Source of the DNA: Exiguobacterium antarcticum DSM 14480
GTDB taxonomy: Bacteria; Bacillota; Bacilli; Exiguobacteriales; Exiguobacteriaceae
Length of the DNA stretch: 64,000 bases
NCBI RefSeq assembly: GCF_000685865.1
Contig: NZ_JMKS01000003.1
Span: 310,001 to 374,000 of the forward strand
Direction: 5' to 3'
Of the stretch, positions 44,624-56,153 are shown piece after piece (position 1 is the stretch's first letter; each line of letters opens with the position of its first letter). The position numbers and the translations under genes were made by a program. Below the pieces are notes generated by a model. It had not been told where the DNA came from. It ran no database searches and saw only the letters and a list, made by a program, of their open reading frames with translations.

Positions 44624-45655
44624 TTAGCGACGTAGACGTGGATCAAACGCATCACGTAATCCGTCTGCCAGCATGTTAAAGCTGATCATGACGAGTACGA
44701 GCACTGTTGATGGTATGACGAGCAAGTAAGGGAATGTTTTAAGTTCTTTATACCCTTCATTAATCAACGTACCAAGTGACGGTTGTGGTGGAGCGAGACC
44801 AAGTCCAATAAAGCTAAGGAAGGCTTCGAAGAAAATCGCACCAGGAATCGTAAACATCAGTGAAATGATGATCGTACCAAGAGTATTTGGAATCAAATGT
44901 TTGAATACTAAACGTGCGCTAGAAGCACCAAGTGTACGCGCTGCAAGAACAAATTCCTGGTTCTTAAGTTTCAGGATCTGTCCACGTACGAGTCGACTCA
45001 TCCCAATCCAACCGGTGATCGTCATCGCGAGGATGATAGTCGTTATCCCCGGCTCAAGAATCAAGATGAACAAGATGATCAAGATCAAGTTTGGAATACC
45101 TGTCAGGATTTCAGCAATCCGCTGCATGATGTTATCTACTCGTCCACCATAATAAGCAGAAATCCCACCATAAGTGACACCGACAATAACATCAATAATC
45201 GCCGCTACGAGACCGATGAACAACGAAACACGTGTCCCTTCCCAGACGCGTGACCATAAGTCACGTCCAAGATGGTCTGTACCAAACCAGAAGTTTTCTT
45301 CAACTTGTTTTGTTTCATAGAAATCAATTGGCTTTTCACCAAGTGTTGCCATTCCGTCAAATCCAGCCCATTCGAGACCTGTGATTTTTGGCGGAAGTTT
45401 TGCTTGTGTGATCGTCTGTTCGTATGCATCTCTACCAGAAATCATCGGTCCGAATATCGCTAACAATCCAATGATGATGATGATTACTAGGGACAGAATC
45501 GCCGCTTTGTTTTTACGAAGACGTGTCCAAGCATCCTGCCAGAAGTTTAAACTTTTCCCGGCAATCCGTTCTCCAGCTTGTTCATTAAATTCTACTCGTT
45601 GGAACAACGACGAGTCGAACTGTTCCGCTTTTGCGTTTGAATTTTGCTCTGCCAT
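44624..45655 (-). CDS. oppC: Oligopeptide ABC transporter permease
   Basis: The protein has 343 residues. A charged N-terminal extension precedes six hydrophobic segments, and the EAA loop reads AARTLGASSARLVFKHLIPN. An OppC N-terminal domain is present (NFWQDAWTRLRKNKAAILSL). Together with OppB it forms the membrane channel. Its ATG overlaps the oppB stop (TAATG), so translation is coupled. Confidence 0.95.
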   Translation of the reverse strand: MAEQNSNAKAEQFDSSLFQRVEFNEQAGERIAGKSLNFWQDAWTRLRKNKAAILSLVIIIIIGLLAIFGPMISGRDAYEQTITQAKLPPKITGLEWAGFDGMATLGEKPIDFYETKQVEENFWFGTDHLGRDLWSRVWEGTRVSLFIGLVAAIIDVIVGVTYGGISAYYGGRVDNIMQRIAEILTGIPNLILIILFILILEPGITTIILAMTITGWIGMSRLVRGQILKLKNQEFVLAARTLGASSARLVFKHLIPNTLGTIIISLMFTIPGAIFFEAFLSFIGLGLAPPQPSLGTLINEGYKELKTFPYLLVIPSTVLVLVMISFNMLADGLRDAFDPRLRR

Positions 45656-46581
45656 TATTCACTACCCCCCAAACGAATCCGTGGATCAACGACACCGTAC
45701 AGAATATCGACGATCAAAATCATCAAGATGAACACTGCTGAGAAGAAGAGTGTCGTTCCCATGATGACTGTATAGTCATTTTGTGTGATTGACGATACGA
45801 ACAACTCACCAAGACCTGGCACCGCAAAAATCTTCTCAATGACGAATGTCCCTGTAATCAAGGCTGCCGTCATTGGTCCAAGAATCGTGATTGCTGGAAT
45901 CAAAGCGTTCCGTACCATATGTTTCCACGTGATCGATTGGCCATCCAGGCCTTTTGCCCTAGCAAGCGTCACGTAGTCTTGACCTGTGACCTCGAGCATT
46001 TCTGTCCGAACGAAACGTGCGATCGAGGCAGTTACACCAAGCGATAAGGAGACCGTCGGCAGAATCGTATGTGCTGGACTTTCCCAGAAGGCAACTGGCA
46101 ATACGCCCCATTTCACTCCGATATAATATTGAAGAAGTGACGCAAATACGAATGATGGCACTGAAATTCCAAGTACTGAGATGAACATCGCGCCGTAATC
46201 GACTGCTGTATTGTGGCGAAGTGCCGCAACAACACCTAGAACAAGACCGAGTAAGACACCTAAGACAAGTGCTTGGATACCTAATTGAGCAGATGGTCCG
46301 ATACGTTCCATGATCAAATCTGTCACTGGACGGCTATCGTACTTAAATGATACTCCAAGATCACCTTGGAACAAGTTAACCATGTACGATGCGTAGCGTT
46401 GTGGAAGCGGATCATTCAAGTTGTACTTATCCCGAAGGATATCTAACTGTTCAGGCGAAAGTTTCTCCTGGTTTTGGAACGGTGAACCCGGTAACAGATC
46501 CATTAGGAAGAAAGTGAACGAAGCGATGAGTAAAAACGTTAGTACGCCGTAAACAAGGCGTTGAGCTAAATAACGGCCCAT
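45655..46581 (-). CDS. oppB: Oligopeptide ABC transporter permease
   Basis: The protein has 308 residues and six membrane segments. It starts MGRYLAQRLVYGVLTFLLIA, and the EAA loop is ARAKGLDGQSITWKHMVRN. The start at 46581 fits AGGGGGTG at 6 nt; a GTG three codons earlier overlaps that site. It begins the oppBCDF unit. Its own promoter is likely, because a terminator separates it from oppA and a -10 box lies at 46774-46779. Confidence 0.95.
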   Translation of the reverse strand: MGRYLAQRLVYGVLTFLLIASFTFFLMDLLPGSPFQNQEKLSPEQLDILRDKYNLNDPLPQRYASYMVNLFQGDLGVSFKYDSRPVTDLIMERIGPSAQLGIQALVLGVLLGLVLGVVAALRHNTAVDYGAMFISVLGISVPSFVFASLLQYYIGVKWGVLPVAFWESPAHTILPTVSLSLGVTASIARFVRTEMLEVTGQDYVTLARAKGLDGQSITWKHMVRNALIPAITILGPMTAALITGTFVIEKIFAVPGLGELFVSSITQNDYTVIMGTTLFFSAVFILMILIVDILYGVVDPRIRLGGSE

Positions 46582-46746
46582 AGATGGCACCCCCTATAAA
46601 GATTTTCTGTTTTTTTCGAAACATCAATAAAATCAGTATGACCCAAAATTGTCGGAACATTCAAGAATTTTGTCGTAAAAATTTAAATTCTTTTTATTTT
46701 GGTCTGATTGACGCCCCCCTGGCAGCTGTTTTTTCACAGTTAACCA

Positions 46747-46761
46747 ATATTTCAGAATTTT
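46747..46761. promoter_or_regulatory. CodY-like box upstream of oppB
   Basis: ATATTTCAGAATTTT matches the CodY consensus at 11 of 15 positions. It lies just downstream of a TATAAT -10 box (minus strand, 46774-46779). The 333-nt intergenic region 46582-46914 otherwise contains the oppA terminator and no gene. Confidence 0.4.
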
Positions 46762-46863
46762 TCGTTTGATTCCATTATACTTTGCTAACAAAGTAATTAG
46801 AACATCTTTTTTACGAAAAGTTCACATTTCCTTAAAAATGAGTTCCCATTCAGAAAAATTCGT

Positions 46864-46905
46864 ATAAAACAGGAGCGTTCCTTGAATAGGTTTCAAGGAC
46901 GCTCC
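46864..46905 (-). terminator. Terminator of the first oppA gene
   Basis: On the minus strand GGAGCGTCCTTGAA pairs with TTCAAGGAACGCTCC (one bulge), followed by GTTTTAT. It is likely to allow only partial readthrough into oppBCDF. Confidence 0.8.
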
Positions 46906-46914
46906 AATTTTCAA

Positions 46915-48528
46915 TTACTTCACATCAACATATTTGTACTGGAAATCAGCACCAAATACTTGGCGGTTGAAGTCTTTGACTGATGGACGGCTCAAGTAAG
47001 CTGCACCTGCTTGGTAGATCGGCGCGATGGCTTGGTCTTTTTCAATCAATTGTGACTCAGCTTGTTTAAAGAGATCAAGACGTTTAGCGACATCTGATTC
47101 ATCGTTAGCTGCATTTAACAATTTATCGTAAGCAGACGATTTATACTTGATGTCATTTTGACTGTTTGTTGACTCAAAGATCGACAAGTTTGACATTGGA
47201 TCTTGATAATCCGGACCCCAAAGTGCATACGACATTTGGTAGTCGCCTTTTGCTTCTAGATCCAGCTTGTTTTTGAACGGTTGTTGTTTGATTGTAACGG
47301 TGACGTTTGGAAGGTTTTGTTCAATCTGACCTTTCATGTACTCACTGATTTTTTTCGCGTCTTCGCTATCGAATGATAAAAGTTCGATTGTTGCTTTTTT
47401 GTCTCCGTTTGCTTTCTTCCAAAGATCAGCTGCTTCTTTTGCATCCCGATCAAACCAGTTGATGTCGCTTGCGTAGTCTTTACCGGCGTCATCTTTGATG
47501 AAATCTTTTGGAATGAAGCTTGTTGTCGGAATCGAACCGTTCGCAAGAAGTGTGTCCGTGATGCCTTTTGGATCAATCGCACGTGCGATCGCTTTACGGG
47601 CATCGACATCTTTCATCGTCGCGTCTTCATTGTTGAACTTCAAGTACGCGATCGAAGAACGAAGCGCTGTTTTGAATTCAGGTTTTGATTCATACGTCGC
47701 GACTTGCTCGGATGTGAGTCCTGCATAATCAATCTCATCCGTGTCATAAAGGTTAGCGACCGTCGATGTATCTTTGACGACACTGATTGAGACTTCATCT
47801 AATTTGACCGCATCTTTATCCCAGTAGTTTTCATTTTTCGTCAGGACACGTTTTGAATCCGTTTTCCATGATGTCCAAACGAAAGGACCGTTGTAGAGAA
47901 GTTTATCCGGCTGAAGTGAGAAATCTTTTTTATTTTTGTTGTAGAAGTCTTCACTGATTGGTGTATACGTTCCGAACGATGTGAGTGACAAGAAGTATGG
48001 TGCTGGACGTTCCAGTTTTACTTCAAGTGTCTTATCGTCAATCGCTTTGACACCTAGCTCGTCAACTGGTTTTTTACCTTGTGAGACATCTGAACCGTTT
48101 TTGACCGTATCAAAGATATACGCATAACCTGAAGCAGTTTTTGGATCAACGGCACGTTTCCATGCAAATTCAAAATCTTGGGCTTTGACAGGCGTACCGT
48201 CTGACCATTTTGAATCACGAAGTGTAAACGTGTATGTGAGGTTATCACTTGAGATATCTGTTTTTTCTGCGAGTGCTGGAATCGCTTTACCGTCTTTATC
48301 TAATCGGTAGAGTCCCTCCATCGTGTTTCCGATCATGTTGAATGCGACAGCATCCGTTGCCTGTGCTGGGTCGACCGTCGTAATATCAGACGTATCTGTC
48401 AATCGTAAAACTTTTTCCCCTTCAGAAGAACCTGCATCTTTATCTCCGCTACCTGTCGAACATCCTGCAAGCACAACGCTTCCTGCAAGCATCACTGATA
48501 CCGCGAGACCGACTGTTTTTTTATTCAT
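46915..48528 (-). CDS. oppA: Oligopeptide-binding lipoprotein, copy 1
   Basis: This extracellular peptide-binding protein has 537 residues. Its signal peptide ends in the lipobox VVLAGC, followed by an SBP_bac_5 domain (FTLRDSKWSDGTPVKAQDFE, NGPFVWTSWKTDSKRVLTKN). The C-terminus is FGADFQYKYVDVK. The frame continues far upstream, but AAAGGAG and the lipoprotein signal fix the start at 48528. It has its own promoter and terminator and lies upstream of oppBCDF. It is about half identical by eye to the second copy at 50610-52256. Confidence 0.94.
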   Translation of the reverse strand: MNKKTVGLAVSVMLAGSVVLAGCSTGSGDKDAGSSEGEKVLRLTDTSDITTVDPAQATDAVAFNMIGNTMEGLYRLDKDGKAIPALAEKTDISSDNLTYTFTLRDSKWSDGTPVKAQDFEFAWKRAVDPKTASGYAYIFDTVKNGSDVSQGKKPVDELGVKAIDDKTLEVKLERPAPYFLSLTSFGTYTPISEDFYNKNKKDFSLQPDKLLYNGPFVWTSWKTDSKRVLTKNENYWDKDAVKLDEVSISVVKDTSTVANLYDTDEIDYAGLTSEQVATYESKPEFKTALRSSIAYLKFNNEDATMKDVDARKAIARAIDPKGITDTLLANGSIPTTSFIPKDFIKDDAGKDYASDINWFDRDAKEAADLWKKANGDKKATIELLSFDSEDAKKISEYMKGQIEQNLPNVTVTIKQQPFKNKLDLEAKGDYQMSYALWGPDYQDPMSNLSIFESTNSQNDIKYKSSAYDKLLNAANDESDVAKRLDLFKQAESQLIEKDQAIAPIYQAGAAYLSRPSVKDFNRQVFGADFQYKYVDVK

Positions 48529-48662
48529 CGGTGAGTCATCTCCTTTTTGATTTTCAAAACCGCCACAAATACACGATTTTTTAAACATCTCGTCGAAACT
48601 GCCACAACGTTCCCCAAAACGCATTGACCTAGTTTCCAAAACTTAAACGAAGTGATAAATTG

Positions 48663-48691
48663 ATTTTATGTGAGAATAACAATAACGTCAA
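48663..48691 (-). promoter_or_regulatory. Sigma-A promoter of oppA copy 1
   Basis: On the minus strand TTGACG (48686-48691), a 17-nt spacer, then TAAAAT (48663-48668) lie about 135 nt before the start codon. Confidence 0.65.
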
Positions 48692-48800
48692 GTGAATAGT
48701 CACACTATTTGCTATTTTACACGTTCTAAATAGTACATAGTCGTAACAAACCGTTGCTTTGCGTATAATGAGATTATCATCTCGGTGTAGGAGGTTCATC

Positions 48801-49181
48801 ATGTCAGCTAAACTATTTCGCCCGCTTTTAATTGCTTTGGTTTTAACAGCAGTCTATACGATTTGGGCCGTCGTCACGGATGCTACCCACTCATTTTTCT
48901 ATCATTTGTCGGGTGGTTTGTTCATCTCTGGTTTTCTACTGCTCGCCATCGGCTTTTTCTCCAACATGTCGGCCAACGGTTTTTTCAAAGGCATAACAGC
49001 CGGCTTCAAAAAACAACGGGAAGCTAAATTACGCGAAGTGGACGGCGATTATTACGAAGACGAAGAGGAAGAAGAGGAGCTTCTTCAAGAAAAACGAAAG
49101 CGGACTTCGGGCCGGACAGCACCTTATTTATCGAGTGGGTTTATATGTATCGTCGTCTCCCTCCTATTATCATTTGTTTAA
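48801..49181 (+). CDS. DUF3899 family membrane protein
   Basis: This small membrane protein has 126 residues. Two N-terminal transmembrane helices (about residues 8-28 and 36-56) are followed by a highly acidic cytoplasmic stretch (YYEDEEEEEELLQEKRKR) and a C-terminal hydrophobic helix. The layout fits the DUF3899 family found near opp/trpS in Bacillales; its function is unknown. The frame opens at 48759, but GTAGGAGG lies 8 nt before the ATG at 48801. It is divergent from oppA copy 1. Confidence 0.7.
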   Translation: MSAKLFRPLLIALVLTAVYTIWAVVTDATHSFFYHLSGGLFISGFLLLAIGFFSNMSANGFFKGITAGFKKQREAKLREVDGDYYEDEEEEEELLQEKRKRTSGRTAPYLSSGFICIVVSLLLSFV

Positions 49182-49239
49182 TGGAATTTAGGATGACGAC
49201 TGAAACGAAGATATGGTAAAGTAAGAGGAACGATATATG

Positions 49240-50498
<1,259 letters not shown>

Positions 50499-50525
50499 TT
50501 CTATCTGTTTTTTTACGATCCTTCC

Positions 50526-50560
50526 CTCTCTTCTTGTTTTCCAAGAAGAGAGTTTTTTTG
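50526..50560 (+). terminator. Terminator of trpS
   Basis: CTCTCTTCTT / AAGAAGAGAG has a 7-nt loop and is followed by seven T. Confidence 0.9.
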
Positions 50561-50571
50561 ATTTGCTCAAC

Positions 50572-50602
50572 AAAAAAAGCGTTCCCATTGACGGGAACGC
50601 TT
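50572..50602 (-). terminator. Terminator of the second oppA gene
   Basis: On the minus strand AAGCGTTCCC / GGGAACGCTT has a 6-nt loop and is followed by a T-run. Confidence 0.9.
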
Positions 50603-50609
50603 AACACTC

Positions 50610-52256
50610 TTATTTTCCTTCGATTGAAGCCCATTTGTACGAGAAGTCTGCGCCGAAGTTATGTTCGACAACTCCTTTGACATATGGTTTAACCATGAAT
50701 GCACGTCCACGCTGATACACAGGCGAGATGGCTGCAGAATCAAGAAGGATTTTCTCTGCTTCTTGAAGCTCAGACCAACGTTTTGTTGCATCTGTTTGTG
50801 TTTTCGCATCGTTGATGAGTTTGTCGTACTCTTTATCCGACCACTTACCACGGTTGTATGGTCCGTCAGTCAAGAAGAGATCGAGGAACGTCATTGGATC
50901 TTGGTAGTCAGGACCCCAGCCGGCGAATGAGAATTCAAAGTCGCCTTTGTTTTCGAGATCCAGCTTGTTTTTGAACGGTTGTTGCTTGATCGTGACTTTC
51001 ATGCCTGGAAGGTTTTTCTCAAGCTCACCTTTCAAGAACTCACCGATTTTCTTCGCGTCATCACTATCGTAGTTAAGAAGCTCGAGTTCAACCGATTTTT
51101 GACCGATTTCTTTTAAGCCCTCTTCCCATAGTTTTTTCGCTTCGTCTGCATTGTACTCATTGAATGTCGGGTACTTTTCACGGAAGTCTTTTCCGTCAGC
51201 ATCCTTCGCGAAGTCTTTTGGTACTAAGAAGTTGGCAGGGATTGAACCGTTCGCCAAGATGACGTCCGTGATCCCTTTTTTGTTGTAACCCATGTCGATG
51301 GCACGACGGATTTTTTCGTTGTTTAATGCTTTGACTTTCGTGTTCAAGTAAAGGTAGAAGATTGTTGACTCGCCTTTAGTCTTGAACTCTTCGTTATCTT
51401 GATACTGAGCAACGAACTCTGATGAAAGACCAGCACGGTCGATGTCACCTTTTTCGTAAAGGTTAACGGCAGTTGATGTTTCTTTAACGACTTTGACGTT
51501 AATTGTGTTCAACTTGACGTTGTCTTTATCCCAGTAGTTATCGTTTTTGACCATTTTCCAGCCTTGTTCGCGTGTCCACTCTGTTAACTTGAATGGTCCG
51601 TTGTAAAGTGATTTATCTGCAGTTGAACCGAAGTCCTTGCCGATTTTTTTCGAAAGTTCTTCTGATTTCGGCATGAATGGACCGAATCCAGTTAAACCAA
51701 GGAAGTAGTCAGCTGGTGCTTTCAATTTCACTTCGAATGTTTTATCGTCGACAGCTTTGACGCCAACTGCATCACGCTCGCCTTTTTTCGTGTTGTATTC
51801 TTCAGCACCATCGATGTTGTAGAAGACGTATGCATATTGAGAAGCGTTTTCTGGGTTCAGAACTTCTTTCCACGCAAATTCGAAATCTTTAGCAGTGATT
51901 GGTGTACCATCCGACCATTTTGCATCACGTAGCTTGAATGTGTACGTCAACTTATCGTCTGAAACCGTATGACTTTCTGCAATACCTGGTGTTGGTTGTT
52001 GCTTGTCATCCAAACGATAAAGACCTTCCATCGTGTTGTTCAAGACATTGAACGACACGGCATCCGTAGAAGTTGTTGGGTTAAGTGTCGGAATATCAGC
52101 ACTTTCGATCAAGTTTAGCGTCTGCTCACTTGATTTCTTGTCCGAACTCTTATCGCCCGATGATGTGTCATTTGAATCCGTCGTCGAACAAGCTGCGAGG
52201 AACGCGCTTGAAACGAGAGCTACAGATGTAGCCAGAGCAAAACTTTTCTTTTTCAT
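50610..52256 (-). CDS. oppA: Oligopeptide-binding lipoprotein, copy 2
   Basis: The protein has 548 residues. The signal peptide and lipobox SAFLAAC precede a Ser/Asp/Lys-rich linker, then the SBP_bac_5 domain (FKLRDAKWSDGTPITAKDFE, NGPFKLTEWTREQGWKMVKN). The C-terminus NFGADFSYKWASIEGK parallels copy 1. It is a paralogue of the protein at 46915-48528, in the same direction but separated from it by trpS and the DUF3899 gene. It forms its own unit with terminator. A possible promoter is TTGCAA (52381-52386) with TAAACT (52359-52364). It probably widens the peptide range of the single OppBCDF channel. Confidence 0.94.
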   Translation of the reverse strand: MKKKSFALATSVALVSSAFLAACSTTDSNDTSSGDKSSDKKSSEQTLNLIESADIPTLNPTTSTDAVSFNVLNNTMEGLYRLDDKQQPTPGIAESHTVSDDKLTYTFKLRDAKWSDGTPITAKDFEFAWKEVLNPENASQYAYVFYNIDGAEEYNTKKGERDAVGVKAVDDKTFEVKLKAPADYFLGLTGFGPFMPKSEELSKKIGKDFGSTADKSLYNGPFKLTEWTREQGWKMVKNDNYWDKDNVKLNTINVKVVKETSTAVNLYEKGDIDRAGLSSEFVAQYQDNEEFKTKGESTIFYLYLNTKVKALNNEKIRRAIDMGYNKKGITDVILANGSIPANFLVPKDFAKDADGKDFREKYPTFNEYNADEAKKLWEEGLKEIGQKSVELELLNYDSDDAKKIGEFLKGELEKNLPGMKVTIKQQPFKNKLDLENKGDFEFSFAGWGPDYQDPMTFLDLFLTDGPYNRGKWSDKEYDKLINDAKTQTDATKRWSELQEAEKILLDSAAISPVYQRGRAFMVKPYVKGVVEHNFGADFSYKWASIEGK

Positions 52257-52505
52257 GATACGATGACCCCCCTAAAATTTCCAAAGCTAGCAATCTGAGG
52301 TTTTTGAACGAAAAAAAAAGTCGTTATTTCTATTCGAACAAAACCCTTCGTTACAAATAGTTTACAATGTTCTGATAATTTTGCAAAGCTTTTATCCGAT
52401 TTTTCTAAATATTTTTTCAAAGCGACATCAAAAACAGCTGGTAGTTCATTTTTATTTTGTATTTTTTTAAAGATTTCATACCCCTGTTTGATTAAAAAAA
52501 TAACT

Positions 52506-52556
52506 AAAAAAAAGCGATTTTAACGGTCGACTGAACCGTTAAAATCGCTTTTTTGA
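52506..52556 (-). terminator. Terminator of fabHF
   Basis: A perfect GCGATTTTAACGGT / ACCGTTAAAATCGC stem has A/T-run arms, directly after the fabF stop. The rest of 52257-52558 is AT-rich leader DNA of oppA copy 2, without a gene. Confidence 0.9.
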
Positions 52557-52558
52557 TC

Positions 52559-53803
52559 TTATGCATGATACCGTTTGAAGACGAGTGAAGCATTATGTCC
52601 ACCAAATCCCAACGAGTTACTGAGGGCATATTCAAGTTCCCATGCCCGGCTTCCTTCACGTACGTAATCAAGATCACAACCTTCACTTGGTTGTTCCAGG
52701 TGAATCGTCGGATGGACGGTTTGCTCTTGAAGTGATTTAATCGCCGCAATCGCTTCAACACCACCAGCTGCACCAAGCAAGTGACCAATCATCGATTTTG
52801 TCGAATTGATTGCTAGTTTTTTAGCATGTTCTCCAAATACCGTATGAATCGCCTTTGTTTCAAGCACGTCATTCATCGGTGTACTCGTGCCGTGCGCATT
52901 GATGTACTGAACGGCCAGCGGTTCGATACCGGCATCTTGAATCGCCATCGCCATTGCGCGCGCTCCTCCGTCACCATCCGGGTCTGGTGCCGTGATATGG
53001 TAAGCATCTGCCGTCAAACCGTATCCACTGACTTCTGCATAAATCGTTGCTCCACGAGCCATCGCATGCTCATATTCTTCAAGAACTAAGATTCCAGCCC
53101 CTTCGCCCATGACGAACCCGTCACGTCCTTCATCGAAGGGACGGCTGGCTGTATTCGGATCATGATTCGTCGACATCGCTTTATTGGCGCAAAAACCAGC
53201 AAACGATAGATTTGTGATCGGTGCTTCCGCTCCACCGGCAATCATCACATCCGCATCTCCCCGCTCGATGACACGTAATGCTTCCCCAATCGCATTTGTT
53301 CCTGAAGCACAGGCTGTGACCGAACAGTTATTCGGGCCTTTTGCTCCTGTATAAATCGAGACTTGTCCGCTTGCCATGTTCGGAATCATCATCGGAATGA
53401 AGAACGGGCTGACACGACGATGCCCGCGTTCAAAATAAATCTTTGCCTGTTTTTCAATCGTCTCGACTCCGCCAATTCCAGATCCGATCCAGACACCGAT
53501 CCGTTCTGCATTTGCTCTGACGTCAAGACCTGCATCCTTGACGGCTTCCATACTCGCAACAAGCGAATAATGGACAAACCGATCCATCTTGCGCGCCTCT
53601 TTCGCTTCGATGAATTCCGTAATCTCAAACCCCTGTAATTCACCCGTCACTTTTGTTGGGTATTCATCGATATCCAACCGTTCCATTGGACGAATCCCAT
53701 TTTCTCCTGCTTTTAATGCCTGCCAAAATGTCTCGACATCATTTCCAATTGGTGTTAATGCGCCCATACCGGTTACTACTACACGTTTTCTCATCATCAT
53801 CAT
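52559..53803 (-). CDS. fabF: Beta-ketoacyl-ACP synthase II
   Basis: This condensing enzyme of fatty-acid elongation has 414 residues, the expected length. The catalytic Cys is in [11 protein letters not shown], the His residues are in [11 protein letters not shown] and [15 protein letters not shown], and the C-terminal glycine loop is [14 protein letters not shown]. The start is a run of four ATG codons; the first has the best distance to AAAGGGGAG. It starts 1 nt after the fabH stop, so it is translationally coupled, as in B. subtilis fabHA-fabF. Confidence 0.96.
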   Translation of the reverse strand: MMMMRKRVVVTGMGALTPIGNDVETFWQALKAGENGIRPMERLDIDEYPTKVTGELQGFEITEFIEAKEARKMDRFVHYSLVASMEAVKDAGLDVRANAERIGVWIGSGIGGVETIEKQAKIYFERGHRRVSPFFIPMMIPNMASGQVSIYTGAKGPNNCSVTACASGTNAIGEALRVIERGDADVMIAGGAEAPITNLSFAGFCANKAMSTNHDPNTASRPFDEGRDGFVMGEGAGILVLEEYEHAMARGATIYAEVSGYGLTADAYHITAPDPDGDGGARAMAMAIQDAGIEPLAVQYINAHGTSTPMNDVLETKAIHTVFGEHAKKLAINSTKSMIGHLLGAAGGVEAIAAIKSLQEQTVHPTIHLEQPSEGCDLDYVREGSRAWELEYALSNSLGFGGHNASLVFKRYHA

Positions 53804-53804
53804 T

Positions 53805-54749
53805 TTATGTGTTCTCCCCTTTAGTCCAAGTAATATAAGCTGCTCCCCAGGTCAATCCAGCACCAAATCCAGCCAGGACGAGTGTCGTCCCTGGTTGAAG
53901 CCGTCCTTGTCGACGCGCTTCTTCCAATGCCAATGGAATCGATGCAGCAGATGTATTGGCATGTTCATCAATCGTCACGATGACTTTCTGTTCCTCAATC
54001 CCTAACCGTTCACGTGCCGCATCGATAATCCGTAAGTTCGCTTGATGCGGAATCAACAAATCGAGTTCTGCGAGTGATCCGTTTGCTTTATGAATGACTT
54101 TTTCGACGATGTCCGGTAATTTCCGTACCGCAAACTTAAAAACTTCCCGACCATTCATTTCAATTGGACCATCTAACTCTTTAAAGAGAAGATGTGCCCC
54201 TCGACCATCTGTTCCAAGCTCAAAGGCATTTAAGCCCTGTTGTTCTGTCGGACCGAGTACAACTGCTCCGGCCCCATCCCCGAACAGAATCGCGGTCGAT
54301 CGGTCTGACCAGTCGACGATACTCGACATCTTTTCTGCTCCGATGACGAGGGCGTATTTTGACGTTGTCGCCGCCATCATACTCGCTGCCGTTTGTAATG
54401 CAAAAATAAATCCGCTGCAAGCCGCGCTGATATCAAAGGCTGTTGCGCCTAACGCACCGATTCGGTCTTGGACGATACAGGCCGTCGAAGGAAACGCACG
54501 TCCCGTTGCCGTTCCGACTACGATCAATCCGATGTCATCTGCCGTCAAGTTCGCATCTGCCAATGCTTTCTGAGCCGCTTCCGTTGCAAGATCCGTTACA
54601 TCTGTCGTTTCATCCGCGATATGTCGTGCTCCGATTCCTGTTCGTGTCCGGATCCATTCATCACTTGTATCAAGCGTTGCCGCTAAGTCATCATTGGTGA
54701 TGCGACGTTCGGGTAACGAGGTCCCGAGTCCTACAATTCCAATATTCAT
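53805..54749 (-). CDS. fabH: Beta-ketoacyl-ACP synthase III
   Basis: This enzyme starts fatty-acid synthesis by condensing acyl-CoA with malonyl-ACP; branched acyl-CoA primers are typical in Bacillales. It has 314 residues. The triad residues are visible: Cys in [13 protein letters not shown], His in [11 protein letters not shown], Asn in [29 protein letters not shown] is the usual N-terminal signature. It heads the fabH-fabF operon under FapR control. Confidence 0.96.
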   Translation of the reverse strand: MNIGIVGLGTSLPERRITNDDLAATLDTSDEWIRTRTGIGARHIADETTDVTDLATEAAQKALADANLTADDIGLIVVGTATGRAFPSTACIVQDRIGALGATAFDISAACSGFIFALQTAASMMAATTSKYALVIGAEKMSSIVDWSDRSTAILFGDGAGAVVLGPTEQQGLNAFELGTDGRGAHLLFKELDGPIEMNGREVFKFAVRKLPDIVEKVIHKANGSLAELDLLIPHQANLRIIDAARERLGIEEQKVIVTIDEHANTSAASIPLALEEARRQGRLQPGTTLVLAGFGAGLTWGAAYITWTKGENT

Positions 54750-54767
54750 ATGGTTGCTCCTTTAAAA

Positions 54768-54784
54768 TTAGTATCTGGTACTAA
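54768..54784. promoter_or_regulatory. FapR operator of fabHF
   Basis: TTAGTATCTGGTACTAA is a near-perfect FapR palindrome. It overlaps the -10 box of the fabH promoter and so would block RNA polymerase. It is the second such box in the window, the other being at fabI. Confidence 0.88.
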
Positions 54785-54811
54785 TATAAAGCGTTAATCT
54801 GATTTTGTCAA
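54783..54811 (-). promoter_or_regulatory. Sigma-A promoter of fabHF
   Basis: On the minus strand a perfect TTGACA (54806-54811), a 17-nt spacer, then TATATT (54783-54788). Confidence 0.85.
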
Positions 54812-54850
54812 AGAGAAAAGAAGGCCCAGTTTCCAGGGAACCTTCTTTTC
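54812..54850 (-). terminator. Terminator of the greA-mtnN side
   Basis: GAAAAGAAGG / CCTTCTTTTC on the minus strand with an internal CCC/GGG pairing, followed by a mixed T/C stretch. It is weaker than the other terminators here. Confidence 0.6.
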
Positions 54851-54858
54851 GGTAACGC

Positions 54859-55566
54859 TTATTGTTCCGAATCTGTTAACGTCCGGACGACTTCCATGAC
54901 CATTTTCGCCGAATTGATCGACGCAATCTCTAAAAATTCATCAAACGATAATGACGCTTCTTCATCGGCACTGTCCGAAATCGAACGTGTCACGACGAAC
55001 GGTACATTGAATTGATGACAGACTTGCGCAATGGGTGCGGCTTCCATCTCAACTGCCGCGACATCCGGAAAGTTCGTTTTGATGGCATTCGAACGTTCTG
55101 TATCATGAATGAAGGAATCTCCCGTCACGATCAAACCATGTACGACACGAATCGCTTCCATCCGTTCGATGACGGCTTCTGCCGTCGCGATGAGTTTTGG
55201 GTCTGCCGTGTAGGCAGCAGGCATCCCTGGTACTTGTCCGTACTCATAACCAAATGCTGTCACATCAACGTCATGATGACGGACTTCTGTCGAGACGACG
55301 ACATCGCCGACTTTCAGACCTGCTCTGAATCCGCCTGCTGATCCTGTGTTGATGACGGCACTCGGCTTGAAATGATCGAGCAATAGTGTCGTCCCGATCG
55401 CTGCATTGACTTTTCCAATACCGGACTTCAAGATGACGACAGGTACACTGTTCAGTAATCCCTCATAAAAATGATAATTGGCGATCACCGTATCTTTTCG
55501 TTCCGATAATTCATTACGAAGTAAGTTGACTTCTTCTTCCATCGCACCGATGATTGCGATTGGCAT
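54859..55566 (-). CDS. mtnN: 5'-methylthioadenosine/S-adenosylhomocysteine nucleosidase
   Basis: This enzyme cleaves MTA and SAH to adenine and the thioribose. It has 235 residues, with [11 protein letters not shown] (catalytic Glu), [33 protein letters not shown] and [11 protein letters not shown] (catalytic Asp). The start [10 protein letters not shown] at 55566 follows GGGGGA; earlier codons overlap it. It follows greA with a 57-nt gap in the same direction, matching mtnN's place in the B. subtilis yrr region. Confidence 0.96.
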   Translation of the reverse strand: MPIAIIGAMEEEVNLLRNELSERKDTVIANYHFYEGLLNSVPVVILKSGIGKVNAAIGTTLLLDHFKPSAVINTGSAGGFRAGLKVGDVVVSTEVRHHDVDVTAFGYEYGQVPGMPAAYTADPKLIATAEAVIERMEAIRVVHGLIVTGDSFIHDTERSNAIKTNFPDVAAVEMEAAPIAQVCHQFNVPFVVTRSISDSADEEASLSFDEFLEIASINSAKMVMEVVRTLTDSEQ

Positions 55567-55623
55567 ATTTATTCCCCCAGTCAAACAGAAAACCGGATTG
55601 CTCCGGCTCCTGTCAGTTCTTAT

Positions 55624-56097
55624 TTATTTAATCGATGTGATTTTGACAGCAAAGTCTCCACCTGGTGCTTGAACGGATACTTTTTCACCTACGCTGTGAC
55701 CAAATAAACTTTTGGCGATAGGTGATTCGTTTGAGATTTTACCAGTGAATGGATCTGCTTCCGCACTCCCGACGATCGTGTACGTTTCTTCTTCATCATC
55801 TTCGAGAATCAAGAAGGTAACCGTCGTTCCGATACCAACGACAGAAATATCCTTTTCATCTTCTGAGATGATCGCGACGTTCCGTAACATCTCTTCCAAC
55901 TGAGCAATCCGTCCTTCAACCATCGCTTGTTCTTCTTTCGCTGAATCATATTCCGCGTTTTCCGACAAGTCACCAAATGAACGAGCAATCTTAATGTTTT
56001 CGACAACTTCTTTTCGGCGGACTGACTTCAGTTCGTTTAATTCACTTTCAATATTTGCTTTACCTTCAAGCGTCATATAATACTGTTTTTCTGCCAT
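55624..56097 (-). CDS. greA: Transcription elongation factor GreA
   Basis: This factor rescues backtracked RNA polymerase by stimulating transcript cleavage. It has 157 residues. An N-terminal antiparallel coiled coil (residues 5-78) has the acidic tip [17 protein letters not shown], and the C-terminal FKBP-like domain carries [19 protein letters not shown]. The ATG at 56097 follows AAAAGGAG at 10 nt. A GTG three codons earlier is too close to that site. Confidence 0.96.
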   Translation of the reverse strand: MAEKQYYMTLEGKANIESELNELKSVRRKEVVENIKIARSFGDLSENAEYDSAKEEQAMVEGRIAQLEEMLRNVAIISEDEKDISVVGIGTTVTFLILEDDEEETYTIVGSAEADPFTGKISNESPIAKSLFGHSVGEKVSVQAPGGDFAVKITSIK

Positions 56098-56153
56098 TTT
56101 TGTCACGCTCCTTTTTATTCCACTAGTATAGTATATTCACATCTTTTTTGGAA

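Noticed and set aside
42570-46581. Alternative naming of oppBCDF as dppBCDF or appBCDF
   Set aside because: Gene order next to trpS, spx and mecA and the length of the two binding proteins fit the oligopeptide system of Bacillales better, although substrate range cannot be read from sequence.
48529-48639. 37-residue upstream extension of oppA copy 1
   Set aside because: It would place the lipoprotein signal inside the protein. The ribosome-binding site and lipobox define the later start.
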